64,000 nt of DNA. Source: Dastarcus helophoroides. Lineage: Eukaryota; Arthropoda; Insecta; Coleoptera; Bothrideridae. The notes under the pieces are model-generated. The model was not told the DNA's origin. It was given only the letters and a program-made list of their open reading frames with translations, and did no database searches. Below, one piece after another: positions 23,710 through 36,502 of the stretch; the stretch's first letter is position 1; the number at the start of each line of letters is the position of its first letter. The position numbers and the translations under genes were made by a program. The stretch lies in contig CM053336.1 of assembly GCA_028583605.1 (NCBI GenBank), positions 22,491,004-22,555,003 of the forward strand, written 5' to 3'.

Positions 23710-23937
23710 GAAAGGGCGGCCTTGTTGTACCTAAGATACACATCACGTTGGGGTAGAGATTTAGTCAGGGGTTATTTAGCTAGTCCGCCCGCCGTGGGAG
23801 GGCGCCACTGTCACTCCCATACATGCCCCTGCCAATTCATAGAAGAGCACTTACATTGCAAACCTACAGGCAAGTTAACGTTCAAGTCTTTCTTTAGTTT
23901 ACCAGATCAATCACCTCCGAACTGTTGCATCAAGTAA
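23710..23937 (+). CDS. TMEM268-like protein, alternative last exon B
   Basis: The acceptor TCTTTTTAG ends at 23709. In phase 0, MSRKQ joins to ERAALLYLRYTSRWGRDL and runs 75 codons to TAA (23935-23937). It shares LRY..RWG.DL and the Cys box CPCQFIEE with exon A, but differs in the middle (a P/G/H-rich segment) and in the tail (PNCCIK). The start ERA-x-L-x-x-LRYSxRW is close to what I recall of vertebrate TMEM268, so B is probably the ancestral form. Candidate AATAAA at 24360-24365. A-only, B-only or both may be used; RNA would tell. Confidence 0.78.
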   Translation, partial: ERAALLYLRYTSRWGRDLVRGYLASPPAVGGRHCHSHTCPCQFIEEHLHCKPTGKLTFKSFFSLPDQSPPNCCIK

Positions 23938-25291
23938 TTGGTATGATTCAGAATAATTAAAACGAAGTAATTTTGCTTATAATTGTGAATGTCCCAAGTT
24001 TTAAACCCAAGATTGTCAATGGTTTTAAAACGTAGCAAATTTCCTACACGGTCGAGACTGCAAAGTTAGAACGTTTATTGGCTTAAAATGTGGGAAATTC
24101 ATTTAGGAGATTCCACTTTATTTGGGAAATTGTTTAGGCTGCGACATTCCATTGATTTTAGATTGTCTCAGGTTTGAAAGTTAAAGAATTTTCAGTTCAA
24201 ATTCCTTGATTTGTAATTGTATGGATTTAGAACTTGGTTAGTTTTCCAAGCTTTACGCAAATGAATCTCTTTTATAAAATCTCAATATTTATTTTTTAAA
24301 TTTAAAAGGCAAAGAATTTTAAACTCGAAAAATATCGATTCTTAAATATTGCAAATTCAAATAAATATTTACCATGGGCTTTAAATTTTTTATCAAGGCT
24401 AATAAACCACAAAAGGTATGACCTCATCGCCGCCATCTTTGTTGCAGTAAGTAAAGAGTTTGCGTTCCAAATTGACTTTTTTCTTAGGATGTTGAGTTTG
24501 TAATTTTATTTTGATACCTTTTTCAAGATTGCTTACTTTAAACCCAATATCTTTTATTTTAACTTTAAGTTTTATTTCAAGATACTAACTTTTTTTGAAA
24601 TTCGAAATTTAAATTTTTGATAAATTTTGGGTTTTTCACCTTTTACCTCATCATTTTCAGTAGATTTTTTAAACAATTTTTCATTGTAAATTTGTAGATT
24701 CGACTTGCTTTCTGAAAATGAACGGGGATTTTTTTTTAATATTGTCTGCAAACCGGAAAATTCAACTTTTTTGATCTAAATTTTAGATGTTTTTTAAACA
24801 TTCTGGGTTTTAAATCCTAATTGTTTTCTCTTTTTATTATATTTTCTGTTAATTTAAACTCAAAATTACAACTCTTTTAAGGGGTTTCCATTTTTTTTTT
24901 TTGAACATTCAACTTTCATCTCAAAAATAGACTTCCAAATTTAAATTTTGATAAATTTCGAATTTTATGGAGGTTTTAACGTCTTGTTTAATATTTCCAG
25001 TGCAGTTTTTGTTTAACTTTTGACTTTAAAACAGAAAATTCGACTTGGTTGACAAATTTATGAGTTTTTCTCAACATTCTAAGTTTTTAATTACAGTTTT
25101 CTTGCTTGTTTTTCTTAATTTCAAAATCTTTCTTTTTCGAAAACTTTTTCTAAAGGTCTCTATTTTTTTGAAATTTCGACCTTAAACTCAAAATCGATAC
25201 CTTTTTTTAAATTTCAATTTTAAATTAGATTTTTTTTCCATGAATTTCGAAATGTTGATATTTCCCTTAAGATTTCGATTGAATTGAATAC
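23938..25291. other. downstream of the TMEM268-like gene
   Basis: 3-prime UTR region, then AT-rich DNA that grades into loose TTTCGAC-like array from about 24480. No gene seen. Confidence 0.4.
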
Positions 25292-25299
25292 GATTATCC

Positions 25300-28119
25300 C
25301 AGTGGCGTAGCGTGCCTTAGAGTTTCCAGTGTTTCAACATCGTTCCTAAACTCTGGAAGCTCTTAAGGAAACGATAATCCAGGAAATTACTTTCATTTCA
25401 CCTGAAATGATCCACAGAGTGATGGAAAATTATCGGTAGAGGCTCACTCAATGTGTCAACAATGGAGGCGAACACTTGAGTGATGTAATTTTTAAAACCC
25501 ATTGATTTAAAATGGCATTATGTATGCTTATTAAGGAATAAAGTTCTTTTTTTTACAACTTGATTAGTTTCGTTTTCATTAGCTTTCCAAATCGGGGAAC
25601 TCTTTCACCTTGTATATTGACTAGCTGATGTCATCTGCCCTCATTTATTACTTTTTTTAACGTGTATAGTTTTTATTTTTAATTTCGACATTTTTCCATA
25701 ATTTCGATTATTTTAAAATTTTTGGAATTTTAATTGTCTTTGTTTCCAAAATTTCAATTTTTTTCAAAAATTTTGCCTTATTTACAAACTCTCCCCTGAA
25801 ACGTTTCGTTTTTTGTTTCAAATTTGAAATTCTTTAAAATTTCTTTGAAAATGTCGAGTTTTGTAAATGGTTGAATTTTTCTCAAAATTTCGATCATTAT
25901 TCAAAACTTCGACTTTTTTATCAATATCAAAATACTATTTAACCGTGAAAAAGCTAAAACCTTATTTAAATATTTTAGCTTTTTTTTAAATATTTTTTCA
26001 AAATTTCTACATTCTTAAAAATTTTGTCCTTTCTGATAATTACGATTATTTTTGAAATTTTTTTTTCGAAAAATTCAGATTTTTTTTAAAACTTGGCTAT
26101 AAAAAGTTTTGGTAAGATCCAATCATTTTAAAGGTTAGATTTTTAAAAATCTAAACTTTTGTCGACTTCCTGTCGAAATTGAACTTTTTAAAACTTGAAT
26201 ATTTCAACTTTTTTCAAAATATTTATTTTTTTCGAAAACCTCGACCTCTTTAGTTTCTACTATTCTGAAAATTTTTATTTGTTTTGTAAACGTCCATTAT
26301 TTTTAAATTTTACCTGTTCTGATAATTTTCGCATTTCTTCAATATTTGCACCCTCCAAAATCTCGGAGTTCTTTAAAAATTTGAAAATATTCCAATTCTT
26401 TTCAATTTGAGCATTTTAAAATTTTGACTATTTTTGGAAATTTTAGAATATTTTTCATTTTTTGTTTTAATTAAATTTTGAATATTTTTGAATAATTTAA
26501 GATTTTTTTTTAAAAACGTAGCTTTTTTGAGAATTTCAAAATTTTCGACTGTTTTTAAAATCCCATTTTTTCCCGATATCAACTCTAAAATTTCGACTGG
26601 GAATTTCAAGAATTATTTTTCAGAATTTTAATTTTTTTTGAAAAAAAAGGAATTTTTTTAAATTTCGTTTTTTTCCAAAACGTTATAATTTTTGCAAACT
26701 TTTAATTATTTTTCGGAAAATTTAGGTTTTCTTTGAAATTTTGACTTTTTTAAATTTTTTGGATATCTTGGAAAGCTTTGAATTTTTCTTAAAATTTTAG
26801 CAAGTGTCCATATTTTTTTTTCAAAATTTGGACTTTTTTGAAAACTTCTACCTTTTTCAAGATTTTTGGCTTTTTTTTTAATGTTGGCACTAAATTTCGA
26901 CTGAAAATTTCGACTATTTCTTAAAATAACAAATTTTTTGAAAACTTCGTTTTGTTCAAAATTTTATTATTTTTGCAACATTCGATTTGTTTTGGAAAAA
27001 ATTCTAATTTCTTTGAAATTGTGACTAAAAATCTTTTAATATTGCGTAAAATTTCCAATGTTTTTGGAAATTTTGCAATTTTTTGGCCAAATTTGGAATT
27101 TTCTTAAAATGTCGAAGTTTTTTCTCAAAATTACTTTTTTTAAGTTACAGAATTTCTTCAAAATTTTAACGTTTTCTAAAAATTTTCACTCAAAAATTTT
27201 GGCTTTTATGAAAATTTTGACTTTTTGTTATTTTTGGTTTTTCTTCAGTATATTTTGAATTTTCAAAAATTTTGAACGTTTGATTGGAAATATCTGTTTT
27301 TTTTTTTATTTTTGACCTTTTATTTTAAGTTTGGGCTATTTTTTAACTTTTAGGCTATTTTTCAAAATGTCGTCTTTTTAAAAAATTTAAATTGTTTTTA
27401 AAAATTTTGGTAATTTTTTCGAATTCTTGAAATTTTTGAGAATGTCGGCATTTTTAAGATATTTACGATCTTTTCAAAATTTAGACCTATTTTTGAAAAA
27501 CTTTACTTTTTTTGGAAAATTTAACTGTCTATGAATATTTCAGACATTTCTAAAAATTTCGACTCTTTTTCAATAACTTGGACGTTAAAATTTAAACTTT
27601 TCTTGAAAATTTTGTCAATTTTCAAAATTTAGTCTCCTGAAAATTTGGAATTCTTTGTAACTTTTGCATTAACTTCAAATTTTTTGAAAATTTCGTATTT
27701 TCCGAAATTTCAACATTCTCCAAAGTTTTAAATTTTTAGAAAGTTTTTATTTAAAATGTCGACATTTTTCAAAATTTCAATTTTTGATCTTTTTTTAACT
27801 CTCCAGTCCCATAGAAGTTCTTATATAATTTTTTATCAGTTTTAATTTCGAAAAACTTTCAGCTGTTGCAGTTGTAACCGGACGGGAGAAATTCTATGTT
27901 GCCAACTTTTGGGCGCCAGCTTAACCCGAGGATTTCTTTTTCGACGTAATTTTTGAAGCAAAAACTTCTTTAGGCAGATTAAGCACTTTTTTATATGATT
28001 TTTTTTCTGGGGAAGTACGATCTGAGGGTTTAAGAGATATTGTGGTTAACATTTTACGAATTTTTGCTTATACACGTTCGGGGCCCCGTATCATTGATGC
28101 GGTGGTAGCTACTCCCCTG
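25300..28119. mobile_element. hAT-ended non-autonomous element with satellite interior
   Basis: A perfect 8-bp duplication GATTATCC flanks it (25292-25299 and 28120-28127). Left end CAGTGGCGTAGCGTGCC; right end reversed CAGGGGAGTAGCTACC, the usual hAT CAG-x-GG-x-GTAGC form. A GC-richer subterminal block (CCCCGTATCATTGATGCGG, 28084-28102) is typical of hAT ends. Most of the interior (about 25670-27790) is T-rich-strand TTTCGAC array without any transposase frame. The flanks on both sides are array too (AAAATTTCGATTTT starts right after the duplication), so it inserted into an existing array. Confidence 0.85.
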
Positions 28120-28127
28120 GATTATCC

Positions 28128-29700
28128 CAAAATTTCGATTTTATTCTCAACATTTTCAGCCGAGTTCAATTTTGAGGTTTTTCTCGAAATATTGACATTT
28201 TTCTTCAAATTTCGATTTAAACACGATTTTTTTTAAAATTTCGATATTTTTTTAACATATTCAACATTTTCTTCCTAAAATGGAAATGTTAAGATTACAT
28301 TCAAAATTTCGACAAAAGAATCGAAATTACAAATTTAAAATCCAAATTTAGATTTAATTACCTCAACCTTATTGTCAGTTTTAATCCGACCTTTTGTCTT
28401 TATTGTCAAAATTCACTTGTTACATCCAAAATTACCGAAATACAGTTAAGTTGAATTTTGAGAAAAACATAGATAATATTTTCAAAATCTTACTTTAGAA
28501 GTTTAACTTTTAAGTGTAAGCATTTGCTTTTTAAATTTCGAAATTATAACCTATTTTTCGAAATTGAAGTCGAAAATTAATACAAAAAAATGTAGAGAGT
28601 TTAATTTAAAATTGCGAATGTGTTCGATTTGAAAGCCGAAATATTATCATTAAAGTTGAAATTAAAGTAAGTCAAATTTAAAAAAAAACTGAAATTGTTC
28701 TCAGAATTTTGGCAGATTTCGACTTTGAATCCGTTATCTTGAATTTGAACTGGAAATTGTTTTCTTTTTTTTAATTTACATGTTTAAATCATTCTGAATC
28801 ATAATTTATCATTTTTGCTTCTATCATTCAATCATATTTAATTCATTCGCTTTTACGGACAACATTAGTTATTTTTTTCATAAGATATATCAATTGCAAT
28901 AAATTCCAGCTACTGTTGTGATATAAGTTTAGATTTCGAATAGTTTTCTAGAATCCCATTATTATAAGTACATATTACTAATTTATTATGATTTTATTTC
29001 TATCAGCAGTTAAAATGTAATCTGACTGTGGCCTTACATTAGTCTCATTCAAACAATACAGTTACGTTTGTAAAGCAGGTGATATGTGATATCGAGATTG
29101 TGCATTAACTTTCTACAATTTTATAAAAATGTCAATCAAAACTTGAGAGCAATTTCAAGACTCTTGAAATGTGTGACGAATTTGGCTCTACTGCGCCTCA
29201 TACGGAAACCTCACATTCGCACACATAAAAATAAGTAATTTATGACGTCACTGTATTGATAACATGAATAGACTATATTAATAACAAGAGAATTGTGCCT
29301 TCAAATGTGATACATATTTATTTGGGCAAGTTACGTTTTTTACTGCAAAATATATCGAATTGGACTGACCGTTCTCAATCAAAAGGTTTTTCTAGTAAGA
29401 ACTTATGTATTGGTTAACTGCAGTAAAATTATCGCAGCACAATTCAGCTTAAATGAAATTTGGTATTAGAGTGCGGAAAATTGCGAAGACACTGTACTGT
29501 TATTTTTATAATTTGTTGTTTATTATTTAATAATGTTACAACACCTTGGCCTTATTGTTTATTATTTAATTGTTGAATATGTAAATAAGTTTCTAATGGG
29601 CAGCTTAAAGCTTTTTATCTTTATGGTGGAGGGTCTTACGGGTTCCCTATACTACTCATTTTGAAGCATTTTCTCAATATATGCAAAAAAATTAATTCTA
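28128..29700. other. intergenic, array remnant then non-array DNA
   Basis: Array-like to about 28760, then AT-rich non-repetitive-looking DNA. No splice-bounded frame or transposon end recognised. Confidence 0.4.
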
Positions 29701-29709
29701 TTTCAATGC

Positions 29710-30920
29710 AACGAATGTCAATTTCGAAAAAAAAATATCTTTGTAGTTTTTCTCGGAATTTCGAATTTGAAAATTTTGATTGACGTTTCAACATTTTTGC
29801 ACAATATTTCGACTTGATTTTTAAAATTTCCTCGAAATTCGAAAAATATTTTTATTTTTCTCGAATTCTCGAAAATTTGCAGACAATTTTTTTTTAACTT
29901 CGGCTTCAAATTCGAAATTCCGAGAAAACGAACAAATTTTGGGGAAAAGAGCAAAAATGTGTGGACAAAGTGTTTGCTTTTTTTTCCCAAAATTTTCTAG
30001 TTTTTCTTGGAATTTCGAGTTTGAAAATGATATTAAAAAATTTATGAAGGTTTCGAAATATTTTCACTAAATTTTCAATTTCATATATTATGAACGAAAT
30101 TTGGAGAAAATTTTTATCGAATTCTCGAAAATTTTTCCCACAATTTCGCTTTTATATGACCGACATTTTGTATATATTATTACCCCAGCTTTTTAATTTC
30201 GTTAAGTTAAAGCAAATTTCTTTTTTTTGAACAATTTGACATGAAATAATTAGTTTTTTCCATTAACATTTTTTATTCCCGAAAAAAAAACCGAATCAAT
30301 TTAAACGCAAAATTTCGGTTTTAAGGTCAAAATTTCAAGGATACACTATTTTAGAAGTTTTGGAGTTTAATTTTTGAAATTTCAAGTGCACATGCATAAT
30401 TCGAAATTTCCAGAATAATTCCCGAAAAAGCAAACATTTGTGGTGGTGCTTTTTTGTCTTTATTTTGTAATTTTTCCCGGAATTTTGAATTTAAAAATCG
30501 ATATTAAAATTTTTAATTAAGATTTATTTTCACTAAATTTCGAACTTAATTTTAAAAATTCCGCTTGAAAGAGAATTTCTTTTTAATTTTTGAAAATTTT
30601 TCCCACAATTTCGGTTATACTAGGGACATTATATCTATTTTACACAAGATTATTATTTTGTCTCGTTGGACCCTTTTTTGTAGAATTTCTATTTTAAAAT
30701 TGAGAGACTTATTATTAAAGAAATTTTTTTGACGTTTTGACATGAAATAATAATTAATTAGTTGTTTTCCATAAAATTTTTGTTAATAAAAAAGAAATAA
30801 ATTAATTTAAAGGTAAAATTTCAAAGATACTTTTTTAGAAATTTCGAAATTCTTTCTTAAAATTTTGACTGTAAATGGGAAATTCTGAGAATAATTATAC
30901 ATTGAGAAAAAACATTTGTG
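29710..30920 (+). repeat. TTTCGAC-like array, block 4
   Basis: Looser variants with CTCGAAATTC and GGAATTTCGAATTTGAAAAT words. The flanks share a roughly 17-base phrase (CATTTTCTCAATATATGC near 29670, ATTTTCTCAATCTATGC near 31062), which might be an imperfect direct repeat around the block. Confidence 0.6.
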
Positions 30921-31980
30921 AACAATATTTAATGTCGATTTTTGACCTAAAATCTTATACTTTAATCTTAACATGTCGATTTAAATTTGAAAATGGAAAA
31001 CTTGTCGCTTTGGTAGCAACATTTTTTATTAACAACTGGTAGTCCTAGAGCTTTGTAACTATCCTCAATATTTTCTCAATCTATGCTTATGGTGATGTTA
31101 TAGTTCATTTTTTTTGCATATATTGTTTAAATTTACTCATATATTGTTGTGTTTTTATTTAATAACAAAAATTTGTATTATTCGATTATTGATTATTGTG
31201 TAGATGATAAACGAAATAGACTGTTCTAATGTACTTAACTTATCAAACTTATGTGAATATTACATTCCGTCCATTTTATTATTGTATACAATTATATTGT
31301 TTTTAATAAAGTTTTAAAAATATTCTCTATTTTATTCGCCCCTTTCATGTCTTAATTTTCAGGTGAATTTGATATTAATACTTACTAACCTCTCTTAATG
31401 AACTGCAAGCACAAAATTCTTTATGCACGACTTGGCTAATTTCTTCCTATCTTCCTCTTTAACAACGGAAGCTATCTATTTCTTTCAGTTGGTGTTTTCG
31501 CTTAGTGTCTTGATTTTTGGGATTATGTAACCGGTTTAGATGAAGTCTTGCTATCAACTTTTTAATATTTCAGGTCACCCGTGCAAAATTTGTTTTTATA
31601 TGTCACAGAAAAATGTTCAAATGGACGTCAACCCAATTTACCCCTAATCAACAACAATTTTATACAGACTATTTTACTTGTATGATATTATATTCATGAC
31701 ATATTAAATACTTTATTATTTAAGTTATACTTAACCCAATTCCTTCCAGTGTAAATTATTACTATTAAAAGATAAATGTCATATTGTTTATCGAAATGTT
31801 ATTAAAAGGGTGGTGTTTTTGCTCCTTTTGTTTTTTATTTTTTTGCTTGTTTTGAATTAATAGCCTTTCTCCTGTCCACTGTGATACAGCATATCAGACT
31901 TCGCATATAGTATTTACCTCGCTCCAGATAAAACTCAAAATTAATATGAAAATATTAAGAAAAAACCCCATACCTCTATA
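30921..31980. other. intergenic AT-rich DNA, no gene seen
   Basis: No coding frame, array or element ends detected up to the TA that precedes the next transposon. Confidence 0.4.
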
Positions 31981-32289
31981 CAGGGTGATTTTTTTTTAAA
32001 CGAACCACTCCAAATATCTAGAAAACAAAAACGGTGTGTGCAAAATGCCGAAATCGATCAATTTTGGTTGTGAAGGGGACAGTTAATTACTGCAGTTTTA
32101 GACCTGCAGGTGCACCCCTTTAACCGGGCTACAGTGCCCTAGAACGTCACTTTTGTGATAAAATTTGCAAGGTCAAAAGGTAAATCTTTTTCTGTTGCTA
32201 TCAAGTATTTTCTGAAATAAAAACAGTTTCTTATGCATTGGCATTAACAATTATTCAGTTTTAAAATAAATCTGCACACGTTTGGGCGA

Positions 32290-32948
32290 AAATAGTGTAC
32301 TCAGTTAAAGAAAGAATTGAAATTATTTTTATTTATGGCTCCCAAAATAAATGTGCTAGAGCCACGACAAGGATTTTTTAAGATAGGCATTCAGATAAGC
32401 ATTTGAGCCACAAATACGTTATAGAGCTTGTATAAAAATTCACAGACACGAGATCGGTAGTAAATAAGGAAAGACGTGGTAAAAGAGTGCTAAATGAAAT
32501 GACTTGAATTGAGGTAGTAGGCCACATTACTGCAAATCCCACTAACTCTTTGCGTCAGACTGCTGAAGTTACTGGGCTTTCAATTCATCAATTCGTAAAG
32601 GGACAAAAATTTATAAGTTCCTCCTTATAAAATGAAAATCATTCAAGAGCTTGGTAAAGATGATTACGACAGACGAATAGAGTTTTGTGAGACTATGTCG
32701 AATTTAGTCATTATAAATCCAAATTTTGTAAAAAATATCTGCTTCAATGATGAATACAGCTTTACTTTACATGGTTCTGTGACAATGTACGTTACTGGAG
32801 CGATGAGAACTCCTATTTTGTCAGAGAAGGTCATACTCAAGCTCCCCATAAGCTGAATGTTTGGACAGGAATTCTTGGGGATGCTGTCATTGGGCCCATA
32901 TTCATAAGTGAAACATTAACTGGTGACATTTACTTGAATATGTATGTT
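32290..32948 (+). pseudogene. Tc1/mariner-superfamily transposase, N-terminal and core part (DUF4817 type)
   Basis: Frames in order: [15 protein letters not shown] (helix-turn-helix start), RHSDKHLSHKYV, ANPTNSLRQTAEVTGLS, then the best open part 32632-32856 with IQELGKDDYDRRIEFCETM and NPNFVKNICFNDEYSFTLHG. After a frame change it continues RYWSDENSYFVREGHTQ and KLNVWTGILGDAVIGPIF. These are the hallmarks of the DUF4817/DDE transposases common in insects. Several stops and at least two frame shifts make it dead. It ends where the hAT inserted. Confidence 0.8.
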
Positions 32949-32956
32949 AGAACCAC

Positions 32957-35598
32957 TTCAGTGGCGTGTTCTTCATGGAAGCTAGGGAAGCACAGCTTCC
33001 CTTGAAAAATGAAAAACTAAAATTAATATATTTATATTTTTAAACCCTTTTTCCACGCTACGTCTGGATGCAATATTTATTTACTGTCTCAAACGACGGT
33101 TTCGCTGATTAACGCAACCCGTCCAGACTATAACGCTCAGCTTATCGAATATTTTATGACAATTCAATAGGAAATATGCTTGCATCAGCTAAACGTGACT
33201 TAGTAATTCAATATGAGGTACTTCTTTTTCAGAAGCTGTTTATGAGAGTAACTATGGTGCAATTTTTTTAAATATTGGCTACTAAACACTTAGTCTCTGA
33301 TTGTTTGTAAAATAGGGCCATTTTATAACGCCGACAATAAAAACAATTTAGTTAATCTGGTGCGAGAGTAAGCTGTGAACGAATAAGTTAAAAAGCTAAG
33401 AGTATGGGGTTGGAGAAGGTAGCTAGTGCGGTTGGCGCAACTTCGGGCCAGGACACGTTCGCTAGTTTATGTAACTGTTGTTTGTAAGTTAGTGAAAAAT
33501 GGATTTGGAACTTTAAATTTCGAAGAGAAAAATCTCATTATTTCAAAAGGTAGACCAACTTCTGCCTTACCGAATTTAACAAAACAACCTAAGTATACTA
33601 GACATTTTCAAACCGAAAACTATAAAAAATGTTAATGGCTTACGAGGTGTAACACAACATCACTTTTATTTTGTTGGTCGTGCATCATATTTTCAAAGAA
33701 AAATAATTTATGGAATGGAAATGGATTTTCTGATTTAAACAATCTTCATAAATTAATAGAGGTATTCATTTAGTAAGGCTCATTTAGAAGCTATTCTTCA
33801 AGAAAAAACATTTGGCAAAACTAGAATTGAGCATGTATTAGATAATCAGCTGAGAATTAGTCACGAAAAACATAACCAGGAAGTGAAAAAAAAATCGCGA
33901 AATTCTTAAAAGGCTCATCGATGTGGTTTGCTTTCTAGGTCAACATGAGCTCGGTTTTCGAGGTCACAGTGAATCTGAAAATTCGTCGAATAGGGGTAAT
34001 TATATAGATTTATATAATTTTCTGTCAAAATGCGATGAAACCTTAAAATTACATTTACAAAACTCCCACAGTATTTAAAGGCATTTCTAATGTCATCCAA
34101 AACGATTTGATTGCCTGCATAGCTGAGATTACTTCCAGAAAAATAAAAAGCGAAATAAATGAAGCTTCATTTGTTGCAATTATACTGGATGAAACTACCG
34201 ATGTGGCAAATATAAGTCAGTTGTCAAAGGTTGTGCGTTACATTGCCCGAAAAGGAGAAATTAAAGAAAGATTTTTGGGATTTGTAACTGTTACCGCGGA
34301 CCGAACAGCATTGGCTCTTTTTAATATAGTTCAAACCATAATAGTTGAGGAGCTCAATTGTGGTTCAAAATTAGTAGCGCAAAGCTATGATGGAGCAGCA
34401 GTAATGTCTGGTGAATTAGGGAGACTTCAAACTAGAGTAAGGGAAAAGTATCCGAGTGCGCTGTTTGTTCATTGCATGGCGCATCGTTTAAATTTGGTGT
34501 TACAGCAGTCTCTTAGTAGCATAAAAGAATGAAAACTTTTTTTTTCAACTCTAAGTGGCCTTGCTTCATTTTTTTTTCTAAATCTTCAAAGCGAACAAAT
34601 GCGTTGGATTCAGAGATTCACAAGAGATTACCAAAAGTAGCTCCAACTCGATGAAATTATAACGGAAGACTGGTGCAAATTGTATTTGAATATCGTCTGT
34701 CTCTTATTAAATTTTTTGAAAATATTTTGGTGGTACAAAATGGGACCAGGAGACAGTAGTTTGCTCTAGAGGATATTTAGATATATTAAAAAATGAAGTG
34801 AATTTCAATTTTTCATTGCTGATGTTTTCTGAAATATTTCCATTTGTGACGCATTATTCGGCGTCTTACAAAATAAAACATGCGATATTAATTTCTGTGT
34901 AAAAAAAATTCAGCAATTTAAATCTGTAATTTCTGCAAAAAGAGAACAATTTGATTTCCTGTGGAGTAAATTACATGCACATTTGCACATTCAAAATCGG
35001 GCAAAAAAAACGCGTAGTGCTGTCGTTGGAGGCGAAAAGGCATCTTATGGAAGATTATTTTTGGAAATAATTGATAATATATCTACGCACATAAACGCAA
35101 GATATGCAATATTTATCAGACTAAAATTCATAGAACTGTTAAATTTTTGTGACTTTTTGTGAATGATAAAATCTCAGAGACTGCGTTTAAAACTCTGAAA
35201 CAAAATTATCTTGATGAATCCGATTTTGCAACCGAAATTCTTAAGTTATGTGAGTTAACTCTTACTATTCCTGAGACAAGTGCTTCTGCAGAAAGCAGTT
35301 TTTCCGCCCTAAAACGAATTAAGAATTTTATTAGAAATTCTACTGGGCAAGAAAGACTCTAGTTTAGCAATGATATCTATAGAAAAGAAATTAATTCAAG
35401 ATATTTCTATTGAAGACAAATTTTACGACGGTGTAATTGATGAATTTTGAAAACAAAATAGGAGAATTCCGCTTAATTTTAAGTAAAATAATTTTTTTTA
35501 TATATTGAAATACATATCAAAAAATAAAATCTTGTGACGTATTTGATGTTTCGTTCCCGAACAGCTTCCCCATTTATAAAACGCACGCCACGCCCCTG
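32957..35598 (+). mobile_element. hAT element nested in the mariner-like element
   Basis: Left end CAGTGGCGTG at 32959; right end reversed CAGGGGCGTG. Near-perfect 8-bp duplication: AGAACCAC (32949-32956) and AGAACCAT (35599-35606), which places two extra bases (TT) at the left end. Both ends carry an AGCTTCCC subterminal word. It contains a decayed hAT transposase. Confidence 0.85.
33510..35450 (+). pseudogene. hAT transposase (TTF zinc finger, DUF4371, dimerisation domain), broken
   Basis: Recognisable parts in order: a TTF-type start with GRPTSALPNLTKQPKY (about 33550); WLTRCNTTSLLFCW after a frame change; KRLIDVVCFLGQHELGFRGH (about 33910-33970) and NRGNYIDLYNFLSKCDE; then the longest intact part 34107-34529. 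That part has ASFVAIILDETTDVANISQL, LVAQSYDGAAVMSGELG and ALFVHCMAHRLNLVLQQSL, the DUF4371/RNase H-like core with its catalytic-type Asp. The C-terminal hAT dimerisation block is at 35159-35359 (CELTLTIPETSASAESSFS ... LKRIKNF). Stops and shifts between the blocks show it is inactive. It resembles the ZMYM1-like hAT group. Confidence 0.85.
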
Positions 35599-35605
35599 AG
35601 AACCA

Positions 35606-35900
35606 TAGAAATATAGAATCGGCAAGATTTAAAAGAAAATTAAATGTTGGACGAGTTCTTTTTTAAACAAAATGACATGTCTTGAACGTTCGTAATTGGC
35701 TTAACCCCCGATTGCTGAACAGTTGGATTGGCAGACATGGTGCAATTAAGTGGCCAGCACGATCACCAGACTTGTTAAGATTTTTTTCTCTGCGGCCATT
35801 TGAAGTCAGTGATATACAAAACACAACCAACTAATTTGGAGGACTAACGACATGGATGCAGGCGAATTACGCGAAAGACATTTCAAAAAGTAAAATAAAA
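35606..35900 (+). pseudogene. C-terminal remainder of the split mariner-like transposase
   Basis: After the hAT the same transposase resumes in shifting frames: NWLNPRLLNSWIGRHGAI, then KWPARSPDL (the SPDL catalytic-Asp box), then TTWMQANYAKDISK. This order is expected downstream of the GPIF block at 32900, which confirms that the hAT interrupted it. Confidence 0.7.
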
Positions 35901-36502
35901 ATTTGAAAACCGGATCTACTACTACCGGGAAAAAAACGGTGCTCATTTCGAACATCTCTTGTAAAATTCAACTGTTTTAAATGAAAGGATTTGTATTGTT
36001 GAGGACATTAATTTTTTTTTTCATCATTCATGGTGTGTTCCTTTACTTATTAATTGACGTCTAACTGATTACTTGAAATTAAACTCCAAACAATGGTTCA
36101 AACATTAGTTTCATTAAAACATCTATCTTTTTGATAGTTGACATTCCCAAGCGTTGATTTTACTAACAATATCCGCTTAACAATAATGTTGGGCAGAAAA
36201 AACATGAACGTGAGCTGTGCTGCAAAACAAGACGTTTTTTCGAAAACTAATCGTAGAAATAATCGTAGAAATAAAAAGCTACTACATACCCAAAAATAGG
36301 TTAAATGGACCGTTCAAACAATAAACTTTTTAACCCCTGTTCCATTTAAGATTTTTGAGGAGGCTGCCAAGAGGGAGTACCTACTGGTCTCAACCTACCT
36401 AAGTGTGCTCTTACAATCCAAATTGACAAGTTTCGGCATTTTCCACATAACGTTTTTGTTTTGTAGATATTTAGGGTGGATTGCTTTTAAAAATTCATCC
36501 TG

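Larger units (their letters stand above)
31981..36502 (+). mobile_element. Tc1/mariner-superfamily element split by a nested hAT
   Basis: TA flanks both ends (31979-31980, 36503-36504). Left end CAGGGTGATTTTTTTTTAAA; right end reversed CAGGATGAATTTTTAAAAGC. The similarity runs inward for roughly 100 bases with shared ATCTAGAAAACAAAAACG and AAAATGCCGAAA words. Without the 2.6-kb hAT at 32957-35598 the element would be about 1.9 kb, a normal size. The coding remains are on the + strand. Confidence 0.85.

Noticed and set aside
29668..31080. Array block 4 as a transposon with 17-base direct repeats
   Set aside because: The direct repeats are imperfect and AT-rich and no inverted ends were found, so chance is likely.
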